NCBI GenBank assembly: GCA_013396525.1
Contig: VWYX01000349.1
Coordinates: forward strand, 400,903-464,902
Origin: Chaetorhynchus papuensis
Lineage: Eukaryota; Chordata; Aves; Passeriformes; Rhipiduridae
DNA length: 64,000 bases
Direction: 5' to 3'
The notes below the pieces were generated by a model that was not told the DNA's origin, ran no database searches, and was given only the letters and a program-made list of their open reading frames with translations. The position numbers and the translations under genes were made by a program. The stretch's first letter is position 1, and each line of letters starts with the position of its first letter. Shown here one piece after another: positions 40,223 to 52,700 of this stretch.

Positions 40223-41820
40223 AATGGATTAAAACAAAATACAGTAAAAATTAAAAGCATCAACAGAGTAGCACCAACTGTGAAGTTAATAAAACTCCTT
40301 TTATCGTCATGAACAGTGAACTGGAAAAAATAGACACAGCTTTTCCCTTTTCCACTTATGTAATGCACTAAATCATTCTAAGTGTTTAAAATGAATATTA
40401 AATTATTGACCATACCAATCTCCCCAGTCCATAAAAAATCCCGCAGAGAAAGGCTTTGCCCACACAGCTCTGCTGGCTGCATCCCTGGACACAGGTCTGG
40501 GTCCCACAGGGCATCTTTGGTGCCTTGAAACACATTTATTTCCTTGTGTGGGACTTTTCTGGTTGAAGATGCCCAAAATAAAGGAAGGCTGTGCTGTTTT
40601 GTTAAAAGCCTGTTTTAACAGCACACAGCACCAAGGAGAGATACACAGCAAGGCCTGAAAACCCATCTCCATGGTGTTTCTGGAGTATTGAAGAAACATG
40701 TGAATGCTGGGAAGGGATGGTATTGCAAGCCTTATATATTTCATTGTTATATGTCTTTATTTATCTGTTAAAAAGTATTTACGTGCATTTTAAATACCAA
40801 TACTTATCTCTGTTTGCAGTCTGATATTTAAGACATTTCAATATCCTGAAAATAAACAAGATGTAACAATGGATATTTAGAACAGTGTTCATAAAAATCC
40901 TGTTGCAGTGGAGATGGAAAGCAGCAGCTAAAATTAGAAAACGATAGGTTTTTTCATAGGAATGGAACATGAAATATAATTCATATGTCAAACATGCCAC
41001 TATCATCTCCTGAGGCAGATGACAAAAAATACCATCAAAATAGCTTAGTTATATGAAAGTACTGTTTTCAGGGCAGCAAAACAAATGATTTCTCAAGTCC
41101 AGTGCAATGACAGTATGGGAACTTTATGCTGTTTGCATCATGTTCTAGAATCAGGAAATAAGAACAGCAACAAGCAGCTTTGTTAAGGATTAAACACTGA
41201 TACAGTGACATGGACAGAGACACTGAGTAAATGAGTATTCAGGACGAGTTCATTATGCTACCACAGCAAACTAGCCAGCCCTGTCTTGGAGATGGATGTG
41301 TTTGTTCTCAGTTGGACGCTGTAGAGCAAATATTAGAGTTCAACCTATTCCAGAAGAATCTGAAGTCAGGAAAGGTAAACTGCATAATAGGCAGCAATGT
41401 CCAAAAGTATTTACTATTAATTAATTACATGATTGAGAAAACTTGCTAGCAAACTCAATGAGATTTCACTTACTCAAAAAAACCCATTAGTAGTCTGCCT
41501 TTCTTTAACCTTAAAAGCTGCAAAAATCTACTCAAATTTGCCAACTATATGACATGAAGCTACAAATTCTTCTGTCTTACACATTTTTAATTATTTATTT
41601 TGTGCAGTGCATCCTCTGCATTGTTTCTGGACTGAACTAAAAAGCTTCCAAAGGAAAACTCTTCCAAACTCTAAATAAGCTGCAGGTACCCCAAATCAGC
41701 ATCACACCTGCCTCTATACATCCTGCTAGAACTTGGTGCAAAATGGGGCAGAAAAGACACTACGTTTATTAACAATGACCTTTACAAGTCTGAATGCTTG
41801 CTGAAATCATTTATTATAAC

Positions 41821-41858
41821 CATCATCATCATCATCATCATTATTATTATTATTATTA
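41821..41858. repeat. (CAT)n-(TAT)n compound microsatellite
   Basis: Six CATs plus flanking units run directly into six TTA/TAT units. A likely length-polymorphic locus. Confidence 0.95.
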
Positions 41859-44800
41859 GGTATTCTTTTGTTTAAACTACAGAATATTAAGTAAATATTA
41901 TTTATATGAACTCTTACAGCACTAATTGATTTTTAAAAATATTCTGAGACGTTCCATTAAGTAAGATACACATCAAAATCACTGCCAGGACATGCACAAA
42001 AGAAAGCTGGCAGTCTACAAGCCTGCATCTGCCAGGACACTTCTGCCCTTCAGTACCACCACGAACACTGCAGGGATTATGTGTGCATTGCAAATGCCAG
42101 GTTACAACAAGAAAAGGAAGACTTGAGCACCTGCTCTCCAACACAACACCGAGTTAGGCAGCATTGTGCTTTGCACTTTACACAATTCATGTGTTGGAGG
42201 AGAAGTCTAAGAATGATTTTACAAAATGAAAACAACTAATCTGGAGTAGGAGACTCTTTAGGTAACTGTTCAGAGTTCCCATTGTTTCTGGAAAAACAGG
42301 AATAATTGTTTTTCTCTCAGCGTTTTACTATTGGTTCATCTATTAAACTTTAAGTTTGCAAAACTTTCCTCTAAGTTCCACACTAAAAGTTGAAAAAAGA
42401 TGAGAAAATTTATGAATCTGCAGTAGGTTCAGTAACTTCTTTTCTTAAGATCAAGACAACATTACAAATGTGTAGGTTTCCCTGAATCTCTTACAAAAAA
42501 GGAACTTTTCCTGTAACCTTCCTGAATCAGTAGTACACCGTATTATTTTTGCAAATGGTTTCCAGCTAGTGAGGTTCAAATGAAATACAGCCTCATAAAC
42601 AGCCCTATAAACAGCCTTACAGCACATGCTGCATAAACCTGTAATGAAATACAGCACTGAACCAGCCTGCCTCAGTCGCTGTGGACCTGCTGCTGCTCCC
42701 ATCTCAGCACAGAATGTGGTACCACGCAGGACGAGCACAGCGCTGTTCAAACTGACACCATGTTCAGAATATTCACAGAGTTTGCCGAGACAAAAATAAG
42801 CACCAGCTCTGCTGGCAGCAGCTGAACAGCAAACGTCTTCCCACTGGCTGATGAAAATGTCAAGAAGAGTGAGCTCCAGTAGGATAAATGAGGTCACTGT
42901 TTGCAATTCCCTGCCAGCCTGCTGGTTGAAGAGAACACCATTCCTCAGTAAACCGAAAGCAAAACACACCACACCACAAAGCTGCCCCTAAGTCACTGCT
43001 CATCCCTCCCCAAAACAAGCAAAAAAATTGCTTTTAGTTTTAACACCTCTTACTATTATTAGCATGATATTCGTTTAAACACTGAAAAAACCCTAAAATT
43101 TAAAAGTAATTTCATGGTAACCACAATCAATTTAAAAAAAAAAAAAACGGTCAAAAATAAATGCAAAGCAATGGCTGTAACACTGCTTCTGAATAGCTTC
43201 CCCAAAATCATGCTACAAACTCTTGGAGGCCCAATATTTATAGGGAACCCTAAATTCGTATGCAGCACATTCATTGTGTTTATCAGCCTTAATAAATACG
43301 TCCACCCCAGGGTTTTGGGCAATCCTTTGCTGCTCAATCTGCCTGCTTTGAGAAAATTCTCCAGGAAATTATTTTAGGACTCTTAAATAGAATACATGGA
43401 GAGAAGGAGGCTGTGCTGAAGGGTTTAGAGGTGTTGCTCATGGAAATGGCATGTCCAGCCCATGGTTCTTGGGAATGCCCAGACACCACAGACACTGGAA
43501 TCAACTCACGGTTTTAATCCCCTTGCGTCACCACAAAAAGAACAGCTGCACAGGATAGTTCATTCCAGGACATCTGACTATCAACGAAAAAAATCTTTAA
43601 CTCTATCCATTTTTAATTAGGCTTTGTCAATAAGAAAGCCTGGCTGAGCTTTACACAGGTCCCCACTCCTGCCGTATGTAATGCTGGCACTGTTTATCCT
43701 CAGCAGCTCTAATCCCGCTTTGAAAAACTAAGTGTCAGCATCAGGAATTAAATGCATTAAAAAATGAACACCGGAATGATCACACAGGCCATTTGTTCCC
43801 CTTAAATACTGCTTGTGCACAAAGAGATAAAAGTATTGACGAGATAGCTGAGGAAGCTTTGACAAGCCTGTGGGGAAAAGAGTCTGCTACAGCTGGCACG
43901 GTGCAGGAGCACATCTTTTACAGGAGCATTAAGCAGAGGAGGCACAGCACAAGAAGAACCTCTCGACCCTCCACAGGCCAGTAGTCGTAGTGGGATGGAA
44001 GTTTAGGAACAGATCCACCCTATGGCTTTGAAGCAAACACCTCCAAAGAGACCCGCAGAGACAGAGCCCTGCTCCTCACTTCCCACCTCAGATCAGGACC
44101 AAGAGGCACTGACTGCTAATGGGGAGAACAAACTCCTTCCTCCCCTGGAAAATCCCATGGGTGTGATATCCACCAAGGGGCTCTGTTCTGGGGGGCACAG
44201 CTCTGCACCCTGCTGTGGGCACAGACAGGATTCCAGAGGTGAAGGGAGTTCGGACAGGATGCAGGATCGACTGCAGAAATGAACTCCAGAGCTCAGGTCA
44301 CGCACCTCTGCTACCTGCAAGACAATACTCTCAGTACACAGCTCTGCCAATAAACTAAGCCACACAATTAATTCTTTAATATACAGTAATGATCCTGTTT
44401 CTTCTGTGATCTTGGGATGAAAGCACAGCATGTGAATACAGATTGCTGTGTTATGGCACCGGGACCTTCCAGGCAACCAGCACCCTGTGGATGCAGATAC
44501 ACCCTGCCCAGCACTTCTGAAGGCAGGAGAGATCTCAGGGGGGTTTCCTTCTTATAATAACTGAGCAGCTTAATACAGGAGGCACTGACAAAAGAAATAC
44601 ATGAGGCACAATTCAATTATTTCCAACTGCTGATTTTACAGTTTCTTAAAATGCCATTTCCTAGATGGCTGCTCATGCTTCCTGAGGGGTGCTGTGCTCA
44701 GCCAGGGGAGGGGCTGCATTTCTGGGGGTCTGTCCTTGCACTCCTCTTGAGACACCCAGCTCCATCCTCAACCTGCAAATAGAGCCCACAGCTCACTCCA

Positions 44801-46414
44801 GAGCTGAGCAGCTGGGCTTGCCCAGGGTCTCAGACTCTCACCCTACGGCCTGCTCACGGCCCCAGGATGGCTGCAGCACAAGATTTTCCTGAGCATCAGG
44901 GCCTGATGGAAACATCTGCACCCTGGGGAGCTGGGCAAAGCCACTCCCAGTCTATTCCCAGCAGTGCACAAAGGCACTTCCAAAGACCATGCCCTGCTAC
45001 CCTCCTCAGTCACACCTTGACAGAGAATTATACAAATGGGCACATATGGGATCCCTGTCTGCCTTTAAGTGTTCACCTTTGGAAAATGCTGCAGTTGAGA
45101 GGAGCCCTGGGGCTCTTGGCCATGGACAGGGTGCCACAGCTGCCAGAAGCACACTCTGACAAGGGTCTGATGTGCAGAATGTAGAGGGACATGTGATCTG
45201 CACCACATCCAAACCACATCCAGCAGTCCAGAGCTTCCCATCTCACTACAAGGACATCTCAACTCCCTAAAACACATGGCAGGAGATAATAACACCACCA
45301 CCCGCCCTGGCACAGCAGGGCTGTAGCAGCAACGAGCACACAGCAAAAAGAGAGAAAGATGATGAGATCCATGGATGCAAAAATGGATTCTAAAATGTTC
45401 TGATTTCCAGTGGGATGCTATCTGTGTCTTAGGGCTCTTGCCTTGATGAAGAAGGCTACATACAGCCTGATGGGACATTAGCAAAGCCTGTCCTATGGCA
45501 CCTGCAACTCCTGAGAGCCGCTTGTGAGTGAAGGATCTGCTGCTGTCCACCTTCAAAAAGAAGGAAAAAAGAAAGATGCTGGGGAAACGAAAACTGGTGC
45601 ATGGAGAAGACGGATTCCACAGGCAAACAAAAAATAGCTGAAACATGAGACACCTGTGAACTTTTTATTTCCAAAACATAATAGCTGGAGCCTTTCATCT
45701 TCTTAGCACACTAATCCAGCAGACAGACAGGTGGGAAGCAGCCCATAGCTAGGACCTTAGGAAGGCTGGCTGGTGAAACAATACCCACTTGAAGGCAGCT
45801 TTGGTCTGAAGATCTACAGCGTGCTGTACCAGCTGAGAGCATCCTGCAGGGCTCCACTGCTGAGAAAGGTTTTAGAAACGTACCTTTCACAAACGTCTTC
45901 CATCAGAATCTCTTTTATCTCTCATAATGATAAAAGCACTGTTGCGCTGAAATGACTTTTAGTTCTACCAGCTGACATCTATAGAGTTATCTGCGAGATA
46001 TTTTTCAAAAAAGTCCCAGCGACATTATTATTCAGAAAGACTTTACATGATTATTATTGCTCTTCATTAGAGAACCTTGTACTATGAAATGGTTATTAAT
46101 AATAGAAACCTTTAAAAGTAATCACACATTTATATGATATAAATCTTATTTTTGTTCTTTTGTGGAAAAAACATAGAAATTGCGTCTTGAAGATGCACTT
46201 ATACCACAAATGAACAAAAATGAAAAAAACCCCGAAACATTGCTGGGAAGAAGAAATCTCTCCTTAACCCCTTACTGCTCTCAACAGTATCTAAGCTATG
46301 TTTCCTGCCAAGTTTTATCCCCTGGGGTCCCTGCTTGGTCCACAGACCTTCACGTAGCAGAAACAGTCACCTTTACCCTTCCCTACTTCCTCAAGCAAAT
46401 CTTGACCATGTGCA

Positions 46415-46453
46415 GGACGTGGGACAGGGATGTGGGACAGGGATGTGGGACAG
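46415..46453. repeat. 13-bp minisatellite, three units
   Basis: GGACGTGGGACAG (46415-46427) is followed by two exact GGATGTGGGACAG units (46428-46440, 46441-46453). One C/T difference in the first unit fits CpG decay. Confidence 0.93.
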
Positions 46454-48228
46454 CCCCTGGCAGCAGTGCCCTGCCAGCCACCCTGCTGTGCCAGAGCACG
46501 AGGGAAGAAAGGCACACGCCGTCTTCCAGCACAACAAAACGCAGGGAGACAGCGCGGAAGGCAGGGGGAAGTCAGAGGACTCTGCAATACAGCCTGTTCT
46601 CTTTGCTGTTCTTTCTCATTGAAAATGCTGTTTGATCACAGGTCAAAAATAATTCACCTCCATCACCTCCTTCCTTTCAGGGCTGCAGCGATGCTCCTGG
46701 GCTGCAGCGCCAAACCACAGGCACCCCAGCACAGCGAAGCCTGCGAGGTCTGAGCAGCTCCAGTCAACACAGAGCTCACCCTGACGCCAACAAGTGAGGC
46801 CACTCAGACAGTGTAAGAGCTCAGGGCAGCGGGGTCGGCTCTCTTCTCTGATAAACAGGATTTTAATCCTCTCTCCTTCCTTGCTGGAGTTAGTTTTGCC
46901 ATGGTCTGTACAGCAGTTTTCCTGACTTCAGCCATCCAGGAGTAAAACTGGCTTTGAACCCTAACAGAAGGCACACAAATGGAATGGAGAAAACCTTTTT
47001 ACTGCAACTTGATGAGAACACTTGGAAAAAACCCCACCTGTCCTGTAGCTGATGCTTTCAAGAGAAAGGTAATACTTTTGTCTTTCCCTTCTAAAGCCAC
47101 ACAGTTGCTTCAACGGTGATTTCCCCTCTCTTCATGCGACAGCAAAAACATAAAACAAGCCTGTTAACAGCTTGGGCAATGCTACATAAGGAAAATATTA
47201 TTCCTTAAAATTGCAGGGGGAAAAACATCTCAGAAGTGAAAAATGTAATATTTGTGCTACAATATTTAAGCGTGGATCTCAAAGCACGCTCGGGTCCTCA
47301 GCTCAAGCCTCACAGGTATCGGTATGCTGTCATGAACAGGGCCAGCAAACACCTCAAAGCAAAGTGTAATTTTTACTGAACTCTAACTAAGGCTCTCATG
47401 ACACAGAAAAGTGAGGTTTTATGCTGATCCACACCATACTTCTCTGAACAGCTTGCTGTTTGTTTTAAAAAAATACGCGGTACAAAGGTCTTTAGCTTCC
47501 TCTAATGCTCCCAATTACAAAACATTAATCTTTGTCAATCACCTTTGTCTAAGGTTTATATTTCTGTGCCACCAGAACACTCTGACACAATGCCACCTTC
47601 TCTCCTGGGAGCCAGCAGCCTGAGACAACTCTGAAATCATGACATAACTCTAATAAATCCCCAGAATCATGCCAGCACTGTTTGGGTACAAACGAGCCCT
47701 GAAGCAGGTCCTGTGACTGTGATTCAGCAGCCTCACACCATCAGAGCAGTGGTTCACAGGCACTGCAGACCAAGCCCCCTTTCTTCACTGGCTGGGATGG
47801 TCTTGCCTAGTTCCTGCTAATTCTGTTTGCTCTCCATTTCAAAAGGAAATGCATGCAAACATCTGAAGAAAATCCAGCTCAGACATTGCTATGTTTTATG
47901 CAGAGGAAATGTTCATAAAAATTGACTCCAAGAATGCATTTTTAATAGAAATGAAGGAAAAAAAAACATTTTTGCATTGGAGATTTAGGCTGCCTGTACT
48001 GGGATCTGAAATCATTTCACCAGGCTAAGATCCAGACTCATTTCACGATCCTTGCAGGCATCTAATTTAAGAGCAAAGTCACCCAGGCTTCCCTCTATAA
48101 TTAACCACAAAAGACTGATGGCCTGAATTGTTCTGCTGAAATACCTCAAATTTGTCTCATCCTCCCCGCTGATTTAAGAACTTCATCTAAGGCTTAAAGT
48201 CAGGCAAGAGGACTTTCAAATTAAAAAG

Positions 48229-48253
48229 AAATAAAATAAATAAATAAATAAAA
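48229..48253. repeat. (AAAT)n microsatellite
   Basis: AAATAAAATAAATAAATAAATAAAA pattern of about six units, in an A-rich purine context continuing to about 48270. Confidence 0.9.
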
Positions 48254-49135
48254 GAAGAAAAAAGAACAGAAGGCAGCCCAGAAACCTAGAACAGAAGATA
48301 GCTTTAAAAATACAACAGCCAGACAGCTACTCAAGGTCCGCAAAATATTTAATGCCCATGCACTAAAATGTTACAAAATTGAATTGTGTTTACAGTTTAA
48401 TGAAGCAGATGGACAGAGCATGTGCTGTTTTCTCTGCATAAAAGCCCAATCAAAGCAAAGCAGCATCCCTTCTGATGTCCACATGTTGGTAACCTCGAGG
48501 GATTAATAACGATGCAGTCAGAGCCGTAGTGCTTTGCTTCACAGGAATTCGCAAATGAAGATTAATTTTAACGACTTGATGCATATCTGATAAATAGCAC
48601 TAGAAATACAGAAAATACATGTCTCAAAGTTGTATTTTCATGCAATTATTTGAAAAGGCTTTGTCACAGTGGCATGAAAATTGGTTACTGTCTACTGGTT
48701 TGTAATAATTTCTGCCTTAAATTGGTTTTCAGAACCCCAAGTACCTCAGGCTGGATGTTGTGAGCGTTTGGCATTTCTGAATGTTGATCAGTCACACTCC
48801 AGAGCAAAGAGTTTGCAAGCTCAGTCTGTGATTTTCTTCCCAGGTTTGCCAGTGGCCAGGAGAGCTGAAACCACACACACCTCAGCATCTACAGCTCCAA
48901 AGGGTGGCAAATCACTGTGAAAGATACGGAACCGGCACGCTGGACAAGATTCCACTGTGCAGACTGTGGGAAAAGCACAGACCCAACAACAGGGAGATGC
49001 CAGGCCTGGTGAAGGAGATCTGGGTAACCCATTTTGAACAAAATCTCCCACCATGGCAAACTCTGGGAAAGGAAGAAACTGCTTACACACACATGCCATC
49101 CTGAGTCGTGAGAGCACCTCTGGATGCCCAGGATG

Positions 49136-49143
49136 TATAAAAG
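49136..49143 (+). promoter_or_regulatory. LTR TATA box
   Basis: TATAAAAG, 320 bases upstream of the AATAAA signal, in LTR sense. Marks the probable U3/R boundary about 25-30 bases downstream. Confidence 0.6.
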
Positions 49144-49181
49144 TGGTGCCTCTAGAAGAACACCTGGGGACCCTCACCACC

Positions 49182-49351
49182 AAGAAGATGAAGAATAAGA
49201 CGATGAAGACCACGAAGAAGACAAAGACAAAAGAAGACCAAGTCAAAGAAGATGAAGAACATGACGAAGATGATGAAGAAGATGAAGACGAAAGAAGACG
49301 AAGAAGAACAAGAAGGAGAAGAAGAAGGAGAAGAATAAGAAGAAGAAGGAC
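49182..49351 (+). repeat. GA-rich degenerate (GAA/GAT)n tract in LTR
   Basis: About 170 bases of nearly pure purine on the plus strand, made of GAAGAT, AAGAAG, GACGAAGA and GAAGGA triplet variants. In one frame it reads as acidic then Arg-rich sequence, which is a repeat artefact. It sits between the LTR TATA box and the polyadenylation signal. Confidence 0.9.
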
Positions 49352-49394
49352 CAGCTGGAGTGCAGGGACACGTGGTGGTGACTATAATCTGTCT

Positions 49395-49450
49395 CTCTCT
49401 CTTTCTCCTCCCTGTCTCTTACTATTTCTACCCCTCTCTCTCTCTCACAC
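49395..49450 (+). repeat. CT-rich tract in LTR
   Basis: Runs of TCTCTCTCTC with TTTCTCC and CCCTCTCTC interruptions, just before the polyadenylation signal. Complementary in composition to the upstream GA tract, so the transcript could fold back on itself. Confidence 0.8.
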
Positions 49451-49462
49451 TCCTTGCTGTTA

Positions 49463-49468
49463 AATAAA
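49463..49468 (+). terminator. LTR polyadenylation signal AATAAA
   Basis: AATAAA followed by AGCTGTACCATTGAG. The signal is 58 bases from the proposed LTR end, a normal spacing for R/U5. Confidence 0.65.
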
Positions 49469-49519
49469 AGCTGTACCATTGAGTTTAGCATACGGTGTCG
49501 TTCATACTTTAATTCAGAC

Positions 49520-49624
49520 CCTAACATTATTTCAGAAGTGGGATCCTAACATTATTCCAGCAGATCTTAACATTAATTGGTGTCAGAGGTGGGATCACAA
49601 CCTTAATTGGTGTCAGAGGTGGTC
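49520..49624 (+). repeat. Amplified primer-binding-site leader, four units
   Basis: Four imperfect units start with C(C/T)TAACATTA or a variant: 49520-49544, 49545-49565, 49566-49595 and 49596-49624. The third and fourth carry TGGTGTCAGAGGTGG (49578 and 49608, 30 bases apart). This agrees with the complement of a tRNA-Leu 3' end, TGGTGTCAGGAGTGGGATT, in all but a few positions. Units one and two hold degenerate versions (TTTCAGAAGTGGGATCC and a shortened TTCCAGCAGAT). Confidence 0.8.
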
Positions 49625-49740
49625 CAACCCCAAGTCCACAGGACCTGGCACACTTTCTGTGTGCACTGGTCTGTGCCGTGGTGGCCCACCCTCTTCCCAA
49701 CTTTTAAACTATCAACACCTTGTCTAAAATCTGTGATTAC
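49625..49740 (+). mobile_element. Residual ERV leader / internal fragment
   Basis: Sequence directly after the primer-binding units (AACCCCAAGTCCACAGGACC and following). It probably belongs to the element's 5' leader because there is no boundary at the last primer-binding unit. No coding motif is visible and the right edge is a guess. Confidence 0.35.
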
Positions 49741-52700
49741 TATAACATAAAACTACCACAACCTGTTGCAATATTTTCTTTATATTTATTTCATGGGTGT
49801 ATCATTATCCAATCCTGTATGCCACTGCGGAAGCCCTTCACTCTGACCAGAGCACAAGAGCTGGAGGCAGATTACATCCACACAACTGGTGGCTTTATTA
49901 TGCAACATTTCTGAATAGGAAAATGGGATTGGGTGATTTACCTTAATGTTCAAGTATTGGGGATGACTGAATTGAAGTTTTTTAGTCACTGTTCTGTTAC
50001 TCCTCCCAAGACTGGCTTATAGTGGGGAGGACAAGGGGTGATGCTTAGAGGAAAGGGTTATTTGCCCTGAGCTGTATTTCTTGGAAGCAAAGGTTAATAT
50101 GGATCAGATCCAGCTTCACGAGTTCCACATCTTGTAAGAATGGAGGAACTCCTGTAAGGCTGATTTCTTCAAAGCCATAGCACAGTGAATTGGAACACAG
50201 CTAGTCTCTGAGCAGCAGGGCTACCAGTACTTTCATTAATATCCAAGAAAATATCGATAAAATCTCCAACTGATTTTACACAACACATATCCCAAGATGA
50301 AAACTTAAGTAACTCTCAACAGTAACAGCTACATGTTTATGAGCCCTTCTAGTGTTGTGGGGAACATTTTCAAAGCACCTACCATTGTATCATTTCAAAC
50401 TGCATCACAAATGTTCACTACCCAAAATGTAAACCCTCCTGGGAGGCAGGCACCATTACATTCAACTACAGTTTGGTTTAGTATCACAAGTGAATTGATG
50501 CCTCCAAACTTCCAGATTCGACTGCAAGCACTAGGATAACTTCCAGGGATGTGAGTATATTTTGAAAGAAAAAGATGAATAATCCATGGAGGAAGCACAG
50601 ACAATAGCTTTTATACATGTCCATAAATCATAAATCCAGGCACAAAAAGGCTACTCTTGGTCAGTGGCAAAATAATAAAACCCAAAATAAACCATTATGT
50701 TTCTTCCAGAATTAGACCCTTTTCAAGTTTCTGAAAGACTCTTTGGGCATGGACCCAAAAAGGAGGAGAAAAAGTCAGTGTCAGAGATTTGAAATGGGAT
50801 GAATGCACTCACAATCCTTTTCAGAAGTACCAACTGGTTTACCTTCCAGTTACTGTTTCCAGAGGCTTTTTGCAGCCTCCACCTTCACTGGTCCATGTTC
50901 AGGGTCTGATCCCCAAGGTTTTGGGGCCTTACAGCAAAGTAGGACCACAACACCTCAACACTTGGCATGGCCCAAACAGCAGGGACTTATCCTGGGGTCC
51001 AAGATACCAGCAGTGGATTCAGCATGAACTCTCCAAGTGAGTATATACAAATAATTGTAACACAGACTGCAGCAGATCAAAGTTATCTCTATATGGCATG
51101 CTAAAGACACTCAAATTAATTCCTTATATGCATAGAACTCTTAATATTCACCAGAAGTCCTTGAGCAAGAGAGGTCACCATGAAAATAATCCTGAAGTTC
51201 TAGTTAAATGTTTCCAGCCACACCACATGGAGACCCTCAGCTACCTCCTTTCCTAATACACAAACTTGCTGCCTCTTTTTCCAGTTCAATGGGATTGTTC
51301 GCAAATATTCTGTTTATGTAGTGACTTTCTTAAAAACAAATCACTTCAAGAGAATGAAATCCTCTTCAATCCCTTCTCCTCTGCATGGAAAGACACTCTC
51401 CCCATTCCAGAGACAGCCAATGCGAACTGCTGGTAGGTTTGTCAAATCACACCAATTCACAGCTATTTTAGAAAAACTGAAACAGAAAAATGGAAAATGG
51501 AGATAACAGTATTAATTTCCATCCACTTGATACTTATCTCCTATCTATTTAGATTTCAGAAGAATGCTTTTGTTTCCCTCAATGTTCCAAATGCAATTCA
51601 ATCTTGGATGATGACTGAAGCCCTGTCACAATATAAATAAAACTTTCCGAAATGCTTAGAATTGAACTGCAACTGCTGGAGTACAAAACCACACAAACAA
51701 AGTCTTTGGTGCCATGTAGCTGAAGAATTGAGCCCTTGAAAAACCAGTTTTGAAGAGAAATAATGAAAGGTCTCACCACCCTGCACACCAGAAAATATGG
51801 GATATTTCAGCGACTCTGACAGATTCAGAGCTGAGGGGCTCTGTACCAAGAGCCCTGGTTCAGAGATCCATAAAGGAACGGGCTTTTCTTGGTGAAAACA
51901 ACTCACCCTCACCCAGATTAACCTCCTGGCACCCTCCAAATCCTGTTTTTACTTAGAAGTTTTATACTTGAGGTGAACTTCTGGAGACTCTCAAATTTCA
52001 TGCTTCACCAACATCAGAGAAGTCTGCATATGCTGAATGCATTGCCTTTGGGCAACATCTTAAACTCCAGCTAAGTTCTGATTTTTCCCAAATGATGTTA
52101 AATCTTGATAACTGAGAGCTGTTTTCAAACACTTCAAGGTAAGGCACAGACACCTCCACGTCTCAGAGGACTGCAGCACGCTCAGAAAGCAGACGTATTT
52201 TTCATAAGAATTACTAAAAACTTAATCCGTAAAATGCGTGAAGAGCTCATATGATAAAGGGTAAGGAATTTTTCTGGTAGCAAAAAGTCATGGAGACAAG
52301 AACAAAATGAAATAAGAGCACAAAACAAAAAGACAAAAAAACCAGAAAGGGCATTGCAGAGTCACTGGTTCATCAAGGTTGAGTTGCAGGAGACTTACTA
52401 TTGAGAACACCTTCATAATACGAAAATATTATCTCCATAGGAACATTCTCTTTCTCTGATGGGATTAAAATAAAAAACCTGATTAAAATAAAAAACAAAA
52501 ACAACTTTATTCAAGGCAGGACAAAAACAAAAGCAGAATATTTTCCCATGTGGAAAAAAGCTATTAACATCACCTGGAAGTTTCCATCTCAGTGGAACAA
52601 AAATGTGAAACCTTAGCTGATTAAGAAACACCCACTCCTATGTTTTCTCCAGGACCAGTGGAAACTGATGAAGGGTCCCTTAAGATATTTCACAGAGCTC

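Larger units (their letters stand above)
33284..48915. other. Non-coding DNA between the two LTR elements
   Basis: About 15.6 kb without a supported exon. Contents: an imperfect inverted repeat at 40177-40222, small tandem repeats at 39054-39087, 39826-39863 and 46415-46453, an (ATC)n/(ATT)n microsatellite at 41821-41858, and an AAAT repeat near 48229-48253. The 42451-42972 minus-strand frame (173 codons) and the frames at 43800-46750 resemble no family I know and look like chance frames in G+C-richer intronic DNA. Confidence 0.6.
48916..49526 (+). mobile_element. ERVL-like LTR (5' edge provisional)
   Basis: Long terminal repeat of an endogenous retrovirus, in plus orientation. A TATA box (TATAAAAG, 49136-49143), a polyadenylation signal (AATAAA, 49463-49468), and a tRNA-Leu-type primer-binding sequence just after its end define an LTR-leader junction. 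The 3' end is placed at CTAACA (49526). The 5' end is placed at TGTGAAAGATACGG (48916), the nearest TG start giving a plausible 611-base LTR; this end is a guess. Between the TATA box and AATAAA lies a GA-rich tract (49182-49351), then a CT-rich tract. No gag, pol or env follows, only a leader fragment. Leu-primed elements are typical of class III (ERVL-type) retroviruses. The frame encoding runs of Lys, Glu, Asp and Arg is a by-product of the GA repeat. Confidence 0.72.

Noticed and set aside
42451..42972. 173-codon minus-strand frame
   Set aside because: No recognisable domain, no convincing exon boundaries, and composition like random intronic DNA. Conservation of the frame in other birds would be needed to revive it.
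49053..49463. 136-codon frame with Lys/Glu/Asp/Arg runs resembling a nuclear acidic-basic protein
   Set aside because: It translates the GA-rich repeat inside an LTR; the charge pattern follows from GAA/GAT/AGA triplets.
52366..52375. CTGGTTCAT, which on the minus strand starts ATG AAC CAG like the known MNQ-starting DPP10 isoform
   Set aside because: The next codon is TGA, so it cannot encode that N-terminus. A second match near 56277 also reaches a stop after seven codons.
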